Notes under the pieces: model-generated | Databases searched by the model: none | Told to the model about the DNA's origin: nothing | Seen by the model: only the letters and a program-made list of their open reading frames with translations | Shown: one piece after another, positions 1 through 9,651 of the stretch | Numbering within the stretch: the stretch's first letter is position 1 | How the letters are laid out: every line of letters begins with the position of its first letter | Translations under genes and position numbers: made by a program | Assembly: GCA_033297075.1 (NCBI GenBank) | Contig: MU858056.1 | Span: 372,001 to 436,000, forward strand | From: Rhypophila decipiens | Lineage: Eukaryota; Ascomycota; Sordariomycetes; Sordariales; Naviculisporaceae | Reading direction: 5' to 3' | DNA length: 64,000 nt

Positions 1-3000
1 AGACTGCTGTGACAAGATAGGACGACGATGGCGAGACCTGAGTTGGAGACTACAAGTGTCACAAGGCTGAATAACAAACATCTTGACTTTAGAGGATGGC
101 GAGCAAGCCATCATTTTATTGTTATTTACTGCAAAGACGAAACACTTGGGATATGAGAAGGGAGGTACGTGAAGTCCGATTACTACGTACTGTACAGTCG
201 AGAACCGGTTTACCCCTGGGCAGCAACAGGGCAGGCTCACCATTGGTGCCCGGTCGTTTCCCTCTTGTTTCATGACCCTTTGACGTGGCTACCTTCTCAT
301 TTTTGGTTACGGCAGTTCATCCCAGCCCTATGGTAATGTTCCGACCTACCGAGTACCTGATCAGTGTGTTATCCATATGAGACTCCAAGAGCGCGGTGAG
401 AGGGCCGAGTGTGGTGATCTGAATCTGATGGGCAGGCCAACGCTCGGTTGCCCTGTCTATGGACATCGTATCCTCTTAGCGTAGTCGGCTTTGTGCGCGC
501 TGTACTCGTCGTCTATAGTAAAAATGGGCTTTTGCATTGGCTGGTTCTACGGCCAAGACAGAAAGCGAACGGAATATGACGAATGTCTCCCGATTGACGG
601 TGCTGGCCCTGCTGGGGAAACCGCGAGGTCTGTTGGGCGACATATCCCGTGGAGCGACATTAGCCTGGGTCACGGATCCATGGGTGTTGATATTGCAAAG
701 TTATGAGGCGCAAGAGGATTCCGTATATGTAAGGAAACTATAGCTAGGGCTTCCAGTGATCGTCATGGAGCAGGTGGCCCGAGCCGGTGCGAGATCCGAA
801 CCGATGACCCTAGGACCTCATGCCCATGGCCATGGCAAATACACTACGCCGATCGGTGTCACTACCGTTGCTAGGTGAACCGGCACCTGTGTTATTCATG
901 AACATATCTCATTGGGAGTTCGGTCATCAGGTGTCCGGCCTCATTGCGCGCCGTACTCACAATCCCAGCCCCTTGGAGGGCGCTTGATGCGAAAGCTTAG
1001 TAGTGAGGTGACTGGAGGCCGAGACGAAAGGGACTATCAATTCGTCGAACTCGACGGTAAATGAGGCAGAGTCGTCGTCGACGCCCTCGAGGCGGACATT
1101 GTTCATTTATTCGTGGCAGTTTTTAATTAATTTTGGCTGCCGTGCCTGGTGGGCTCTCGGTTGAGCACGAGCGGGTTGATGCAGGTCCGATGCTGATGGC
1201 GTGTCTCATTGCAGGACGCCCATCAGCAGCCGGCGCTGGGACCGGTGGCCCGCTCTGGAAGCCGGTCAAACTGGTGGGGTCTGCCAGGCTCGCGATCTAG
1301 CCAATCTTCCAGAAGGTGAATTCGATGTTGTTCAACCACACAACCCGCCAGCACTTTGCATGCGACTCGAGCTTGCGTACACGTGGGCCTCACTGTTGTG
1401 CTGATGTTGCCGGTTTGTCTTCCGGCCACCAAGACCGGATGAGAGATATGGCGGAAATAGTCCAATCCCCCTTTTATAACATGTGGTCCTAAGAACACCC
1501 GGTGCGAAGAACGGCACTGACTCAGAGGCGGCAGATTCGCTCATCGTCCAACAAGAACGCCTCACATGAGCTGAGTCCCGACCATGTCCATCCCGGTGAG
1601 CATATCAATGAGCTAGGCGAATGGGTATAGTGGTTCATGCTTTCTTCCACTGCTTTATGCGAGTATTCCGGGTTCAGTGGGTCTGATCATGACAATAATG
1701 ATGCTGGCTCAAGTTTCAGATCCGTCAATCATGAGAATTGAAACCAGGTGCTACCTGGTCCCAAGTCCGAATCTCTGAGAGAGCGAATGCCACTATCCGT
1801 ACTGCATAAATTGTGCGATTGCTCGTAGCATGTGAGCTTTCGCAGCCGCGGAGCAACTCATGAAGAACTCCCGATACGGTACTTGCGGGGCTGGCGTGTC
1901 CGGAGGAGGTGATCCACATGGCTCCGGCCACAGCAGGGTCCCGGAGATGGGATGCGGGACGGAGTCAAATGTCTTGCTCCCCCACGTTCCAGCAATCTTA
2001 TTGTTCCGATACCAGTGTATCCCCCATCCTCTTCTCCGAGGACTTTATGATAACCACCTCTTCGTGAAATAGTTATCCAGATGCTGGTTACGAATATGCC
2101 GCAATGGATTTTGCCAACAGAAGGCTTTTCTCAGAGGCTGACTTGACTTTTGATTTGGGACGATGGTTATCAACTTTCTGCTGGTCGCTTTCTGTCTGTA
2201 AAGCCTTATTGAGGGACAACTTGGGGGATCACCTACAAGGATTAGATTTTGCTTTTCCATTAACCGCTTTGGGGCGTTGAGCCAATCTTCGACCAATGGG
2301 ATCTTTAGCTCAGCCCTCGACGTCATGTCATGTCCTTGACTGGTGATGTGTTGGCCCTGCATCCAGCCACCAACTGCTTCCCAGTCTAAATAGAATTGGG
2401 TTTCTTGTTACGAAGGGAAAGAAGCAAGAAAATGGCAACGATCCGAAAGTTATATTGAGTCTGGAGGAGATTGAGGTTCAAGAGATGCGGCGCCCATCAT
2501 CGTGAGAACGCGTGGATGCTGCGGCTTCCTCGGGATTTGTTCTTGCTGGTGTTGGGAGACGATTTTTTCCCCCGTTCAGCCCCTTGTCATTTTAAAGCCT
2601 AGGCTTGGCCTCATTTTTAACCGTGGTTTTGTTTCAGCCAGCCAGTGTAACAGAGTGACAGCGACAGGGGTTATGTGACGAACTGGCGATCTTCGACGCT
2701 ACGCTGCCCCTATCCAACTTTTTGTTCCTTCCTCCTGGGCTTGCGCACACATTCTTCGGGACACTAAAAATTCAAGATGGGGTGGTGCCGGGATTGCCTT
2801 GCGGGACACTACCGTCCACAAGCCTGCTTGAAAAGCAGGGGAAGGAGACTTGCCAATTGGGAGAGCAGAGGCAGGTACGAATACCACCAAAGTGCTTGAG
2901 GTGTGGAAAGCGACGACTGGGCAGGCTGCACTTCTTTCCCAGTCTTACACCCAATTGAAATCACTGTCGAGCATCCTTTTGCGTCGTCGCAATCTCCTTT

Positions 3001-3550
3001 TCTGGGTTGCCTCTGGGACGCGCTCCTTCTTCCTCTTTGAACCGTACATATACGGGATTGCCCGCATATTCTGTACAATTACCTTCATTTTCCATTAATG
3101 CCCGCGCCGCGTCCAACTTGGAGATTCGTCCACTCAGGCAACTCACACCCGAATGCTTGAGACACTTTCTTTTATTTTGACTATTCGCATACACCGGACT
3201 TGTCCCGCGCTCGAGTCCGTCTCTAGACACACACCTGCTTGACGTTGCAATAGCGGCGGCGCCTGTGTCAGTCAGGTCCATCATCCTCGAACAAAGCCAA
3301 CGAGGATTCTAGGATACTGGTTTAGCTTCTACTCCGTATTCCGATACCCCCAAAGGTCCGCCCATCTATCTGCGACACCATAGGCGGGTCTCTTGTTTCT
3401 TCACAGTGGCCAATACAAGCAGTGAGCACGACAGGAAGCTCGAGAGGACAGGCATCAGCCTGTTCCCCCCCAACATCATCCTGGTGTTGCACAGCCGGAG
3501 TGGTGTCTGTTGTGGACAATAAATAGCATCCCGGCTTTATACCTCGATCT
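1..3550. other. Gene-free left flank
   Basis: No open frame longer than about 110 codons has protein-like composition, and I could not join any into a spliced gene with sensible residues. The stretch is of mixed composition with no tandem array, terminal repeats or tRNA signature that I can defend. The last few hundred bases are presumably promoter and 5' leader of the gene starting at 3597. Confidence 0.5.
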
Positions 3551-3595
3551 ATGATTCAGCCGGGGAAAAGGAGTCTTGGGAATTATTATTATTAA
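3551..3595 (+). promoter_or_regulatory. Candidate upstream ORF, 14 codons
   Basis: An ATG at 3551 opens a 14-codon frame ending in a run of Tyr codons and a TAA at 3593-3595. Only one base separates that stop from the main ATG at 3597 (TAAGATG). If the transcript begins upstream of 3551, ribosomes would meet this frame first and would have to reinitiate or leak past it. The transcript start is unknown, so a regulatory role is inference. Confidence 0.35.
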
Positions 3596-3596
3596 G

Positions 3597-5951
3597 ATGT
3601 TTGGATCATCGAGTCTCCAGACCCCCAAATCTGGGCGGTCTCGTTTCTCAAAAGCTCTTCCAGCCCCTCCTTCTTTCTCATCAGAAGAGGATGGCCCGAG
3701 CCTGATGGCACCTTCCAATCCACCACCATACCAGAACTACCAGCATACACGAACGTATACATACACACAAACACAAACACAGGCACAGGTACAAACTCAA
3801 ATGTCCAGTCCTGTACGGCAGTCACCCGCGTCCCCAACAGGCGGTCTTCCCTTCCTCAAAGAATTGCCCCCCATCGACCTCGGGCCTCCACTACCGCCTC
3901 CCAAAGCCTTCGAGGAGGGCATATTCGGCAAAGAGGCAGGCGTGACCAGCCTTGTAAAACCGCTCAACTCTCCTCTCCCGCAACTTCCTCTCAAACCTGG
4001 ACCACCACCGCCCATGTCGATGCCTCGCCGACGCCCGGTGGGTGCCCCGGCACAGGCTCAACCCCAGACACCTACTGTGACTCTGGCTCCGGCTCCGGCA
4101 GCTTCCCCAGTCACGCTTCCAGCTCCTTCCCCAGTTCCAGTGTCGACTGCCGCTCCTTCGCTTGCTCCTTCCGCAGCGCCGGATACCGCCCCTGCAATAG
4201 TATCTCCGAACCCGCTGCCATCACCTGTCACGTCTCTGTCCAGCTTACTATCGGCATACACGGACCACACCTCCGAGTCTACCCCGAGGACATCAACCAA
4301 CTCCACCAAGGACAGCCCCGGGACGAAAGACCCTTACCCACCCGCGTCCCCGAACCCCGGTGCATCTCGGGGTACGGATTCCCCAACACTTCCAGCTGGT
4401 CCACAAACCCAGTCAGGTGTCAGAGATGAGAAGGCACTGCCACCGCCCTTGCCATTAAAAGACTACCAGCCTCAATCGCAGTCTAGGGTGGGGACCCAGG
4501 ATGTATCCCCGACTGTAAATACTTCGCCAACAGAGCAGCTTTGGAGGCGAAGATCGGTCAAGAGTGACAAGAATATAGCTGTCCCTGAGCTAAAACTGAC
4601 GTCGAGCAACGGTTCCACTGTCGCCTCGGGGAACATAGCCAACTCATCGCAAGGTGCTCCAAGTGGCGCTGGCGGTACAAATTCGGTCCCACTTTCATCC
4701 CATGTCCAAGAACAGACTGAATTCTCGAACCCAACAAAAACTACAACTCCTCTCCCAAGAAGCACCAATGCTGGGTTGCCAGGAAAAAATATTCGTCCGG
4801 TGCCCTCTCACCAGCAGATCAAAGAGGATGGTTCAGCCATGGGGCAATTAGCATCGAAGTCGAATAGCAACGGTCGAAGGGCTTGGAGTAGGGAACGTGA
4901 CAATAAAGGCGATGGAAAAACTGGAGTTGGATCGATGAATCAACACACTCCCACGACATCGGCTCCGGGGAAGTCGCTACCCAACACCAAGGCACCCCAA
5001 ATCATTGCCCGCCTTCCAACACCCGACTATGAGAACCATGAGCCCCGAGGTCCATACTCTGCCACAGTGGTCTCACCGGTCTCCCCGGCGTCATCACCAG
5101 AGCTTCCCATCGATGGCAGTTCTGCCGTTTCCCCTACATCGCCTCACGGTGCTGCAGAAAGTACCTACCAGGCCCTGGAACCCCATCAAGGATTCTCTAA
5201 CCTCGATGTTCGCCGGCCGCTAGTTGGCCTCCCCTCTACTCCCGCAGCAAGCCGGTTCCAAAATCGCCCAGTCAACCAAGGGTTTCCAGCACGGACTTCA
5301 TCCAAGGCCAAAGCTCCAAGTGACGACGTCGGGACTTATAAACAAGCAGCTGAGATCCCAGAAAGCTTGCAAGTAGGAAAGCAGCGGCAACTCCCTACTC
5401 CAGCCTTTAATCCGCCAGATATCAGTCCAGTATCCCGGACCGGATCAGCCGAACTTGAAAAGACATCATCAACACCCAGCAAGGAAAGCCCTCAGCTTGG
5501 CATAAACAACGACGCATCCGTTCCTGATCCGAAAACGGCAGATGAAGAGCTGGAGGAGAATATGACGGACAATCCCGGAGCCATGCTTTTCCCTCGAGAT
5601 TGGTTCTCGCCTTTGCCAGCAGATGGTGTGATGGATGCCCTGCCCCTCACCGACCGACACTTCCGATGCATCACCAATCACCGGTATATGACGGCAAACA
5701 GACAGCGATATAACCCCATTGCATGTGCGACATGTGGGCAGCGGGACCGAATTTCGGATGCCTACATTTGCAGTGCCTGCAACCTCAACGTGTGTCCGAC
5801 CTGCAGCGGTAACTTGCGGCGCTGCAGAGGCGATCTTCGACGACTCCTACAGCAGATAAAAGATATGGGTGCGACGACCGATGAAGACGATAGGACAGTG
5901 ACTATAACCCAAATGAACGGTCATGGCGGAGGGGACCAAATTGCCGCCTAA
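3597..5951 (+). CDS. Ser/Pro-rich protein with C-terminal Cys-rich zinc module
   Basis: Single exon, 784 residues; function not recognised. The first ATG is at 3597; the upstream in-frame extension lacks an ATG. About 650 residues are low complexity and Pro/Ser/Thr-rich: a Thr/Gln/Tyr repeat near residue 60, proline clusters that could bind SH3 or WW domains, and an Ala-Pro tract near 150-210. The last 130 residues are ordered: a short acidic stretch, then a cysteine module spaced C-x2-C-x11-C-x2-C-x4-C-x2-C-x6-C, followed by a basic Arg/Leu helix. That spacing suggests a treble-clef or RING-like zinc fold, but it matches no family I can name with certainty. The tail could mediate protein binding while the long disordered part acts as a scaffold. 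A 14-codon upstream frame ends one base before the start. Confidence 0.8.
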   Translation: MFGSSSLQTPKSGRSRFSKALPAPPSFSSEEDGPSLMAPSNPPPYQNYQHTRTYTYTQTQTQAQVQTQMSSPVRQSPASPTGGLPFLKELPPIDLGPPLPPPKAFEEGIFGKEAGVTSLVKPLNSPLPQLPLKPGPPPPMSMPRRRPVGAPAQAQPQTPTVTLAPAPAASPVTLPAPSPVPVSTAAPSLAPSAAPDTAPAIVSPNPLPSPVTSLSSLLSAYTDHTSESTPRTSTNSTKDSPGTKDPYPPASPNPGASRGTDSPTLPAGPQTQSGVRDEKALPPPLPLKDYQPQSQSRVGTQDVSPTVNTSPTEQLWRRRSVKSDKNIAVPELKLTSSNGSTVASGNIANSSQGAPSGAGGTNSVPLSSHVQEQTEFSNPTKTTTPLPRSTNAGLPGKNIRPVPSHQQIKEDGSAMGQLASKSNSNGRRAWSRERDNKGDGKTGVGSMNQHTPTTSAPGKSLPNTKAPQIIARLPTPDYENHEPRGPYSATVVSPVSPASSPELPIDGSSAVSPTSPHGAAESTYQALEPHQGFSNLDVRRPLVGLPSTPAASRFQNRPVNQGFPARTSSKAKAPSDDVGTYKQAAEIPESLQVGKQRQLPTPAFNPPDISPVSRTGSAELEKTSSTPSKESPQLGINNDASVPDPKTADEELEENMTDNPGAMLFPRDWFSPLPADGVMDALPLTDRHFRCITNHRYMTANRQRYNPIACATCGQRDRISDAYICSACNLNVCPTCSGNLRRCRGDLRRLLQQIKDMGATTDEDDRTVTITQMNGHGGGDQIAA

Positions 5952-6858
5952 TGGTCTCTGGTCAGGGTTCCTCGTGTGTCGGGAAGGATAATAGCAGGTA
6001 TATATCTGCAGACGATATGATTCAGGAACGTGTTTATACTTCTTTCTGTACAATGTTGAACATGTTTGAGATGATAGACAAGTCGGGGCGGCCTAGGGAT
6101 ACCAGCTGGGGTTTTTGGGGAATTGCGGAGATCTTTGTTCCTCTTCTTTGGGGGTTTGGCCTAGGTTATGCCTTACAGGTTGCTCGTCGGCTCTGGGTAT
6201 CCTGGCAGATTGAAGGATGGCGTTGGTGGTTATACACAGATACCCTGAAAACTGTGTTCCTATCCGTAGAGTAATTCCTATCACGCGACTCTCAAGTCAA
6301 AAGCTCGAACTTCCGACGAGGATCGTGGTTGGATAAGTCCTGCCCGATCTGAACTGGCCTTCCTTAATTTCAATAATTTGCCTGTAACTTACCCTTGGAA
6401 GATACACGTGTTTGTGCTGAGTTATGATGCACCCTCAAAGTTATATGTCCAGTGAAGAACACAGCGTGTCGTCCACGAGCTGCCGGCAGATTGACGCGAT
6501 GGCCCGCTCCGATGCAACCTCGACCAAGACGTAGATCCCGCCACTGTGGTGCTGAAAATACAGGGCTTTCGTGGGGTGTTTGCGCACGGGCGGCCCCTAA
6601 AGACCACGTGCCTGGCCTGAATTGAAGCTTGTGGCTTCGGCCAGTCACAGCCCACGGGCACTCACAACAGCATGGTTGATCTGCCAGGACCGCCCCAGCG
6701 GACAGCCTCGTGAGCGACTGAACGGTACCACACCATCGTCTTCACGCCTAGTCAGAAAGTCTAAAACACTCGCATCACAACAGCAAACCCACAGTTCACC
6801 GTTGGATGAGCGAAAGCATTGATGCTAAACTGACAAGAGGGACTGAGTGGCTTTCACC
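5952..6858. other. Intergenic region between two + strand genes
   Basis: About 0.9 kb holding the 3' end of the Cys-rich gene and the promoter of the gene at 6859. The small frames here, including one of 107 codons, look non-coding. No repeat or RNA gene seen. Confidence 0.5.
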
Positions 6859-8808
6859 ATGTCGTCATCCACCACCGGTATACCGTTTCGTTCGCGGTCG
6901 CTGAGGAAACCAGTGAGCAATAACAATAACAACGCTTCTCCAAGCGTCAGCTCCGGAGGTGTCACAGATGGCGCTGCCAATGTACGTGATGGGAGTGCGC
7001 GGACGGCATCACCAACTCGATTGCCCGTCAAGGGTTCTTCCTCATTGTCAATCACCAGGAGTACGTCAACGAGGATTGCGTCGTCCTCGAAGTCTTCTGG
7101 GGGAGGGGGAGGAGGAGGAGGAGGAGGAGGAGCGGTACCACCATCACCAACAGCAGCAGCAGCAGCAGCACCAAAGAAGACCCGGCCCTTGTCGGCCGTT
7201 CTGGGGCGGTCGAGAGCGGAATCGGCCCCCCAAAAAGAAGCTAATGGCGGCAGCACCAGAGATGGTTTGAACAGAAGACCGCCCCGGACGGCAACTACCC
7301 GGCCGCCTATATCAGGGACAGCACGACCACCCTCGTCGTCGGGTGGTGGTCCCTCGACGAGATCAACTTCGATGGCTCGGCCGACTTCATCGTCTGGTGT
7401 ACCCACTGGCAGCAGCAGCAGCAGTAATTCTAGACTCGCAAGAGCACCCACAAGGGGCCACACACGCACAAAGTCATCCATCACTTCATTGACAGGGGCC
7501 ACGACCCTGCGACCACCGTCACAGACTTCAGTCGACTCTGGTGGTTCTTCTTCCACCGGCGTTGCTACTGCTGCTGCTGCTCCACCAGATAGAAGCCGGC
7601 CTCCCATAACCAGGAGCGCCGCAGCTGCAGCTAATCACAGACGAAACATCTCAGCCTCCTCTGCCGTCACCACCACCACCAGCAGCATCGCAACCCGGCC
7701 AAGACAGGCAACCGTATCTTCAGCTAGACAACCCCCGCCGCCAGCCGCAGATCCAGTCTCTACAACATCAGACAACCCCCCTCCCCATCGGCCAGCCTTT
7801 TCAACACTACAGCAGCACTACTCACCGGCGAAATCTCTTGCCCCGAAACCTCTAACATCTACCTACCTTGCACCTCCGTCCCCGTCAAAGCTTCCATCAA
7901 ATGTAGCCCTCTCAGCCGAGATCAGCAGGTTACAGACTGAACTGCTTCAGCTGCACTTGCTACACAGGGACGCCCATGCCGTGACGGGCCAATGGCGCAG
8001 CAGCGCCAAACACAAACTAGGTGATCGATTCGCCAACACAGTCAAGCTAGACCAGCAAGTTGGCAAGATTGAAGAGAGCGTAGTAGAGACCGAGAATCTC
8101 AGGGCGTTAGTGGACTGGGGTTCTTCTCATGGCGGAGGCGGCGGGTTGGAAAGCAAGATCCAGATGCTCGACGAGATTGTCTGTGGCTTGTGGGCTCTTG
8201 GAGAGCCGCCGGGGGGTCGGTACACAAGGGTCGTGAGGCGGTTTGAGAAGTGGGCTAGCCGAGTCAAGGAGGTGAGCGAGGCGAGGAAATTGTTTGATCG
8301 CGTTCGGGCCGGGGAAGGAGATGGCCAACAGGTTATGAAAGAGTTATTGGGGAACGAAGGGCTTGCGGATTTATTGCTCTTGAGTAGTGCTGAAGAAATT
8401 GGAGGAGGAGCGAAGAAGGTCCTACTGCTTGATGCCGAGTGGAAAGAAGAGTGTGCCATGTTGGTCAGACGATTGACTGAATGGCGGAGGATGCTCAAGG
8501 GGCTGATGATCGTCTCGGAAGAAGATGATACCACCACAGCGACCAAGAACGGGACGACAGTGGCGGTGGCCACAGAGAGCAGCAGGAGCCTGGCGAGGAT
8601 CCTCAAGGCGTGTCGTAGCTTGGTGCATGATATGCTCGCGGAACTGGATCTAATGGAGCAGATGGAGCGCGATGCTGTCGCGGCCGAGAATGCATGGGTT
8701 CGGGCTGTCAATCGGGATGAGGACGAGCATGGCGAGGAGATTTTGCCCCTTCGACGGGGTGGTGGGAGTAACAATACCAGGGCGGGGGCTATATGGAGGG
8801 CTTTTTGA
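6859..8808 (+). CDS. Low-complexity, coiled-coil protein (possible augmin-type subunit)
   Basis: Single exon, 649 residues, starting at the first ATG (6859). The N-terminal 340 residues are Ser/Thr/Arg/Pro-rich and basic, with an 11-Gly run, a 6-Ala run and poly-Ser, all encoded by trinucleotide repeats. The C-terminal 310 residues are helical: a heptad-like segment around residues 355-375 (Ala-Glu-Ile-Ser-Arg-Leu-Gln pattern), a conserved-looking block ending in Gly-Asp-Arg-Phe, and further amphipathic helices with a Trp-rich stretch near 440. A basic disordered N-terminus followed by coiled coil resembles microtubule-binding augmin subunit HAUS8, and filamentous fungi do have augmin. This is only an architectural resemblance, and I cannot assign a function. 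Confidence 0.75.
   Translation: MSSSTTGIPFRSRSLRKPVSNNNNNASPSVSSGGVTDGAANVRDGSARTASPTRLPVKGSSSLSITRSTSTRIASSSKSSGGGGGGGGGGGAVPPSPTAAAAAAPKKTRPLSAVLGRSRAESAPQKEANGGSTRDGLNRRPPRTATTRPPISGTARPPSSSGGGPSTRSTSMARPTSSSGVPTGSSSSSNSRLARAPTRGHTRTKSSITSLTGATTLRPPSQTSVDSGGSSSTGVATAAAAPPDRSRPPITRSAAAAANHRRNISASSAVTTTTSSIATRPRQATVSSARQPPPPAADPVSTTSDNPPPHRPAFSTLQQHYSPAKSLAPKPLTSTYLAPPSPSKLPSNVALSAEISRLQTELLQLHLLHRDAHAVTGQWRSSAKHKLGDRFANTVKLDQQVGKIEESVVETENLRALVDWGSSHGGGGGLESKIQMLDEIVCGLWALGEPPGGRYTRVVRRFEKWASRVKEVSEARKLFDRVRAGEGDGQQVMKELLGNEGLADLLLLSSAEEIGGGAKKVLLLDAEWKEECAMLVRRLTEWRRMLKGLMIVSEEDDTTTATKNGTTVAVATESSRSLARILKACRSLVHDMLAELDLMEQMERDAVAAENAWVRAVNRDEDEHGEEILPLRRGGGSNNTRAGAIWRAF
7099..7131 (+). repeat. 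(GGA)n trinucleotide run coding 11 glycines
   Basis: Eleven consecutive Gly codons (GGG or GGA) lie inside the coiled-coil protein gene. Such tracts expand and contract by slippage, so length is likely to vary among strains. Confidence 0.9.
7153..7170 (+). repeat. (GCA)6 run coding six alanines
   Basis: Six GCA codons in a row, read as poly-Ala; the same bases read as CAG in another frame. It lies 21 bases after the poly-Gly run, in the same disordered region. Confidence 0.9.
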
Positions 8809-9651
8809 TGAATGAATACCATACCATTCTCTGCTCTGTATGTACTATGTATGTTGGGAACGCAGACTGCTTTGCTGTGCTGCTTAGACTATCATTTGTG
8901 ACTGGGAAGCAAGCGAGGTTGTCAAAAAATACATCTGTGTTCTTTTGTTTCATGGTGATTTAATGCGTAGAGACATGCATGCCAGCAAAGACTAGAACGG
9001 CGAGGTTGGCATAAAAAAACGCGTTGAACCAATCAAGACTTCATTATATGATTGACTTTAAGTTTAAAGTTTGAATATATGGAGTTAAGGCTCAAAATTG
9101 AGTTCGTACACGTGTGAAGTAGTCTTACATCGTCCACAAAAAACCAAGAATAAAGTTTTCATCATCAAAAAGGATGGAACATATATTTGTGCAATGGGGA
9201 GCATGATATACTGCGCAAACGAGGTCCTCCTTAAACGCGAGAGCTATGTATGTATACATGATGTTGTCAGAAACGACATTGCTATTTTCATCTGCACTCG
9301 GCTTACCACTTTTGTGTTTCTTTCCATAAAGTAGAATAACAGAGAAGCCGCAAGGGGAATATATACGCCAGCAACGATAAAAGCCCTATAGAGAGCCGCG
9401 AACGAAAAGGTAACTATAGACAAAGCCCAGGCATTCCGCACAAACCAGTAATAGAAGGCACTAAACTAGGTAGAAATAATAGAAACAGAGCATCCAGCAA
9501 TTGATAAAAGGGACGTGAAAGCCACCAAATACGAATTATCCAGAACATGATATAAGATCCCATTATACTATAACCAACCAACACACACATCCGCACCGCA
9601 CAGGTACGTCGCTCGCATGCATACTAACCCAGCCCATGAAAACCCAGTACC
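8809..9651. other. AT-rich convergent intergenic region
   Basis: This lies between the 3' ends of the coiled-coil gene (+) and pacC (-). It is clearly more AT-rich than its surroundings, especially 9000-9600, and presumably holds both 3' UTRs. I see no gene in it. Confidence 0.5.

Noticed and set aside
800..870. Possible tRNA B box (GGTTCGGATCT on the minus strand)
   Set aside because: No matching A box, acceptor stem or terminator.
6825..7607. 260-codon minus-strand frame opposite the coiled-coil gene
   Set aside because: Its Leu/Val/Gly-rich sequence mirrors trinucleotide repeats of the + strand gene.
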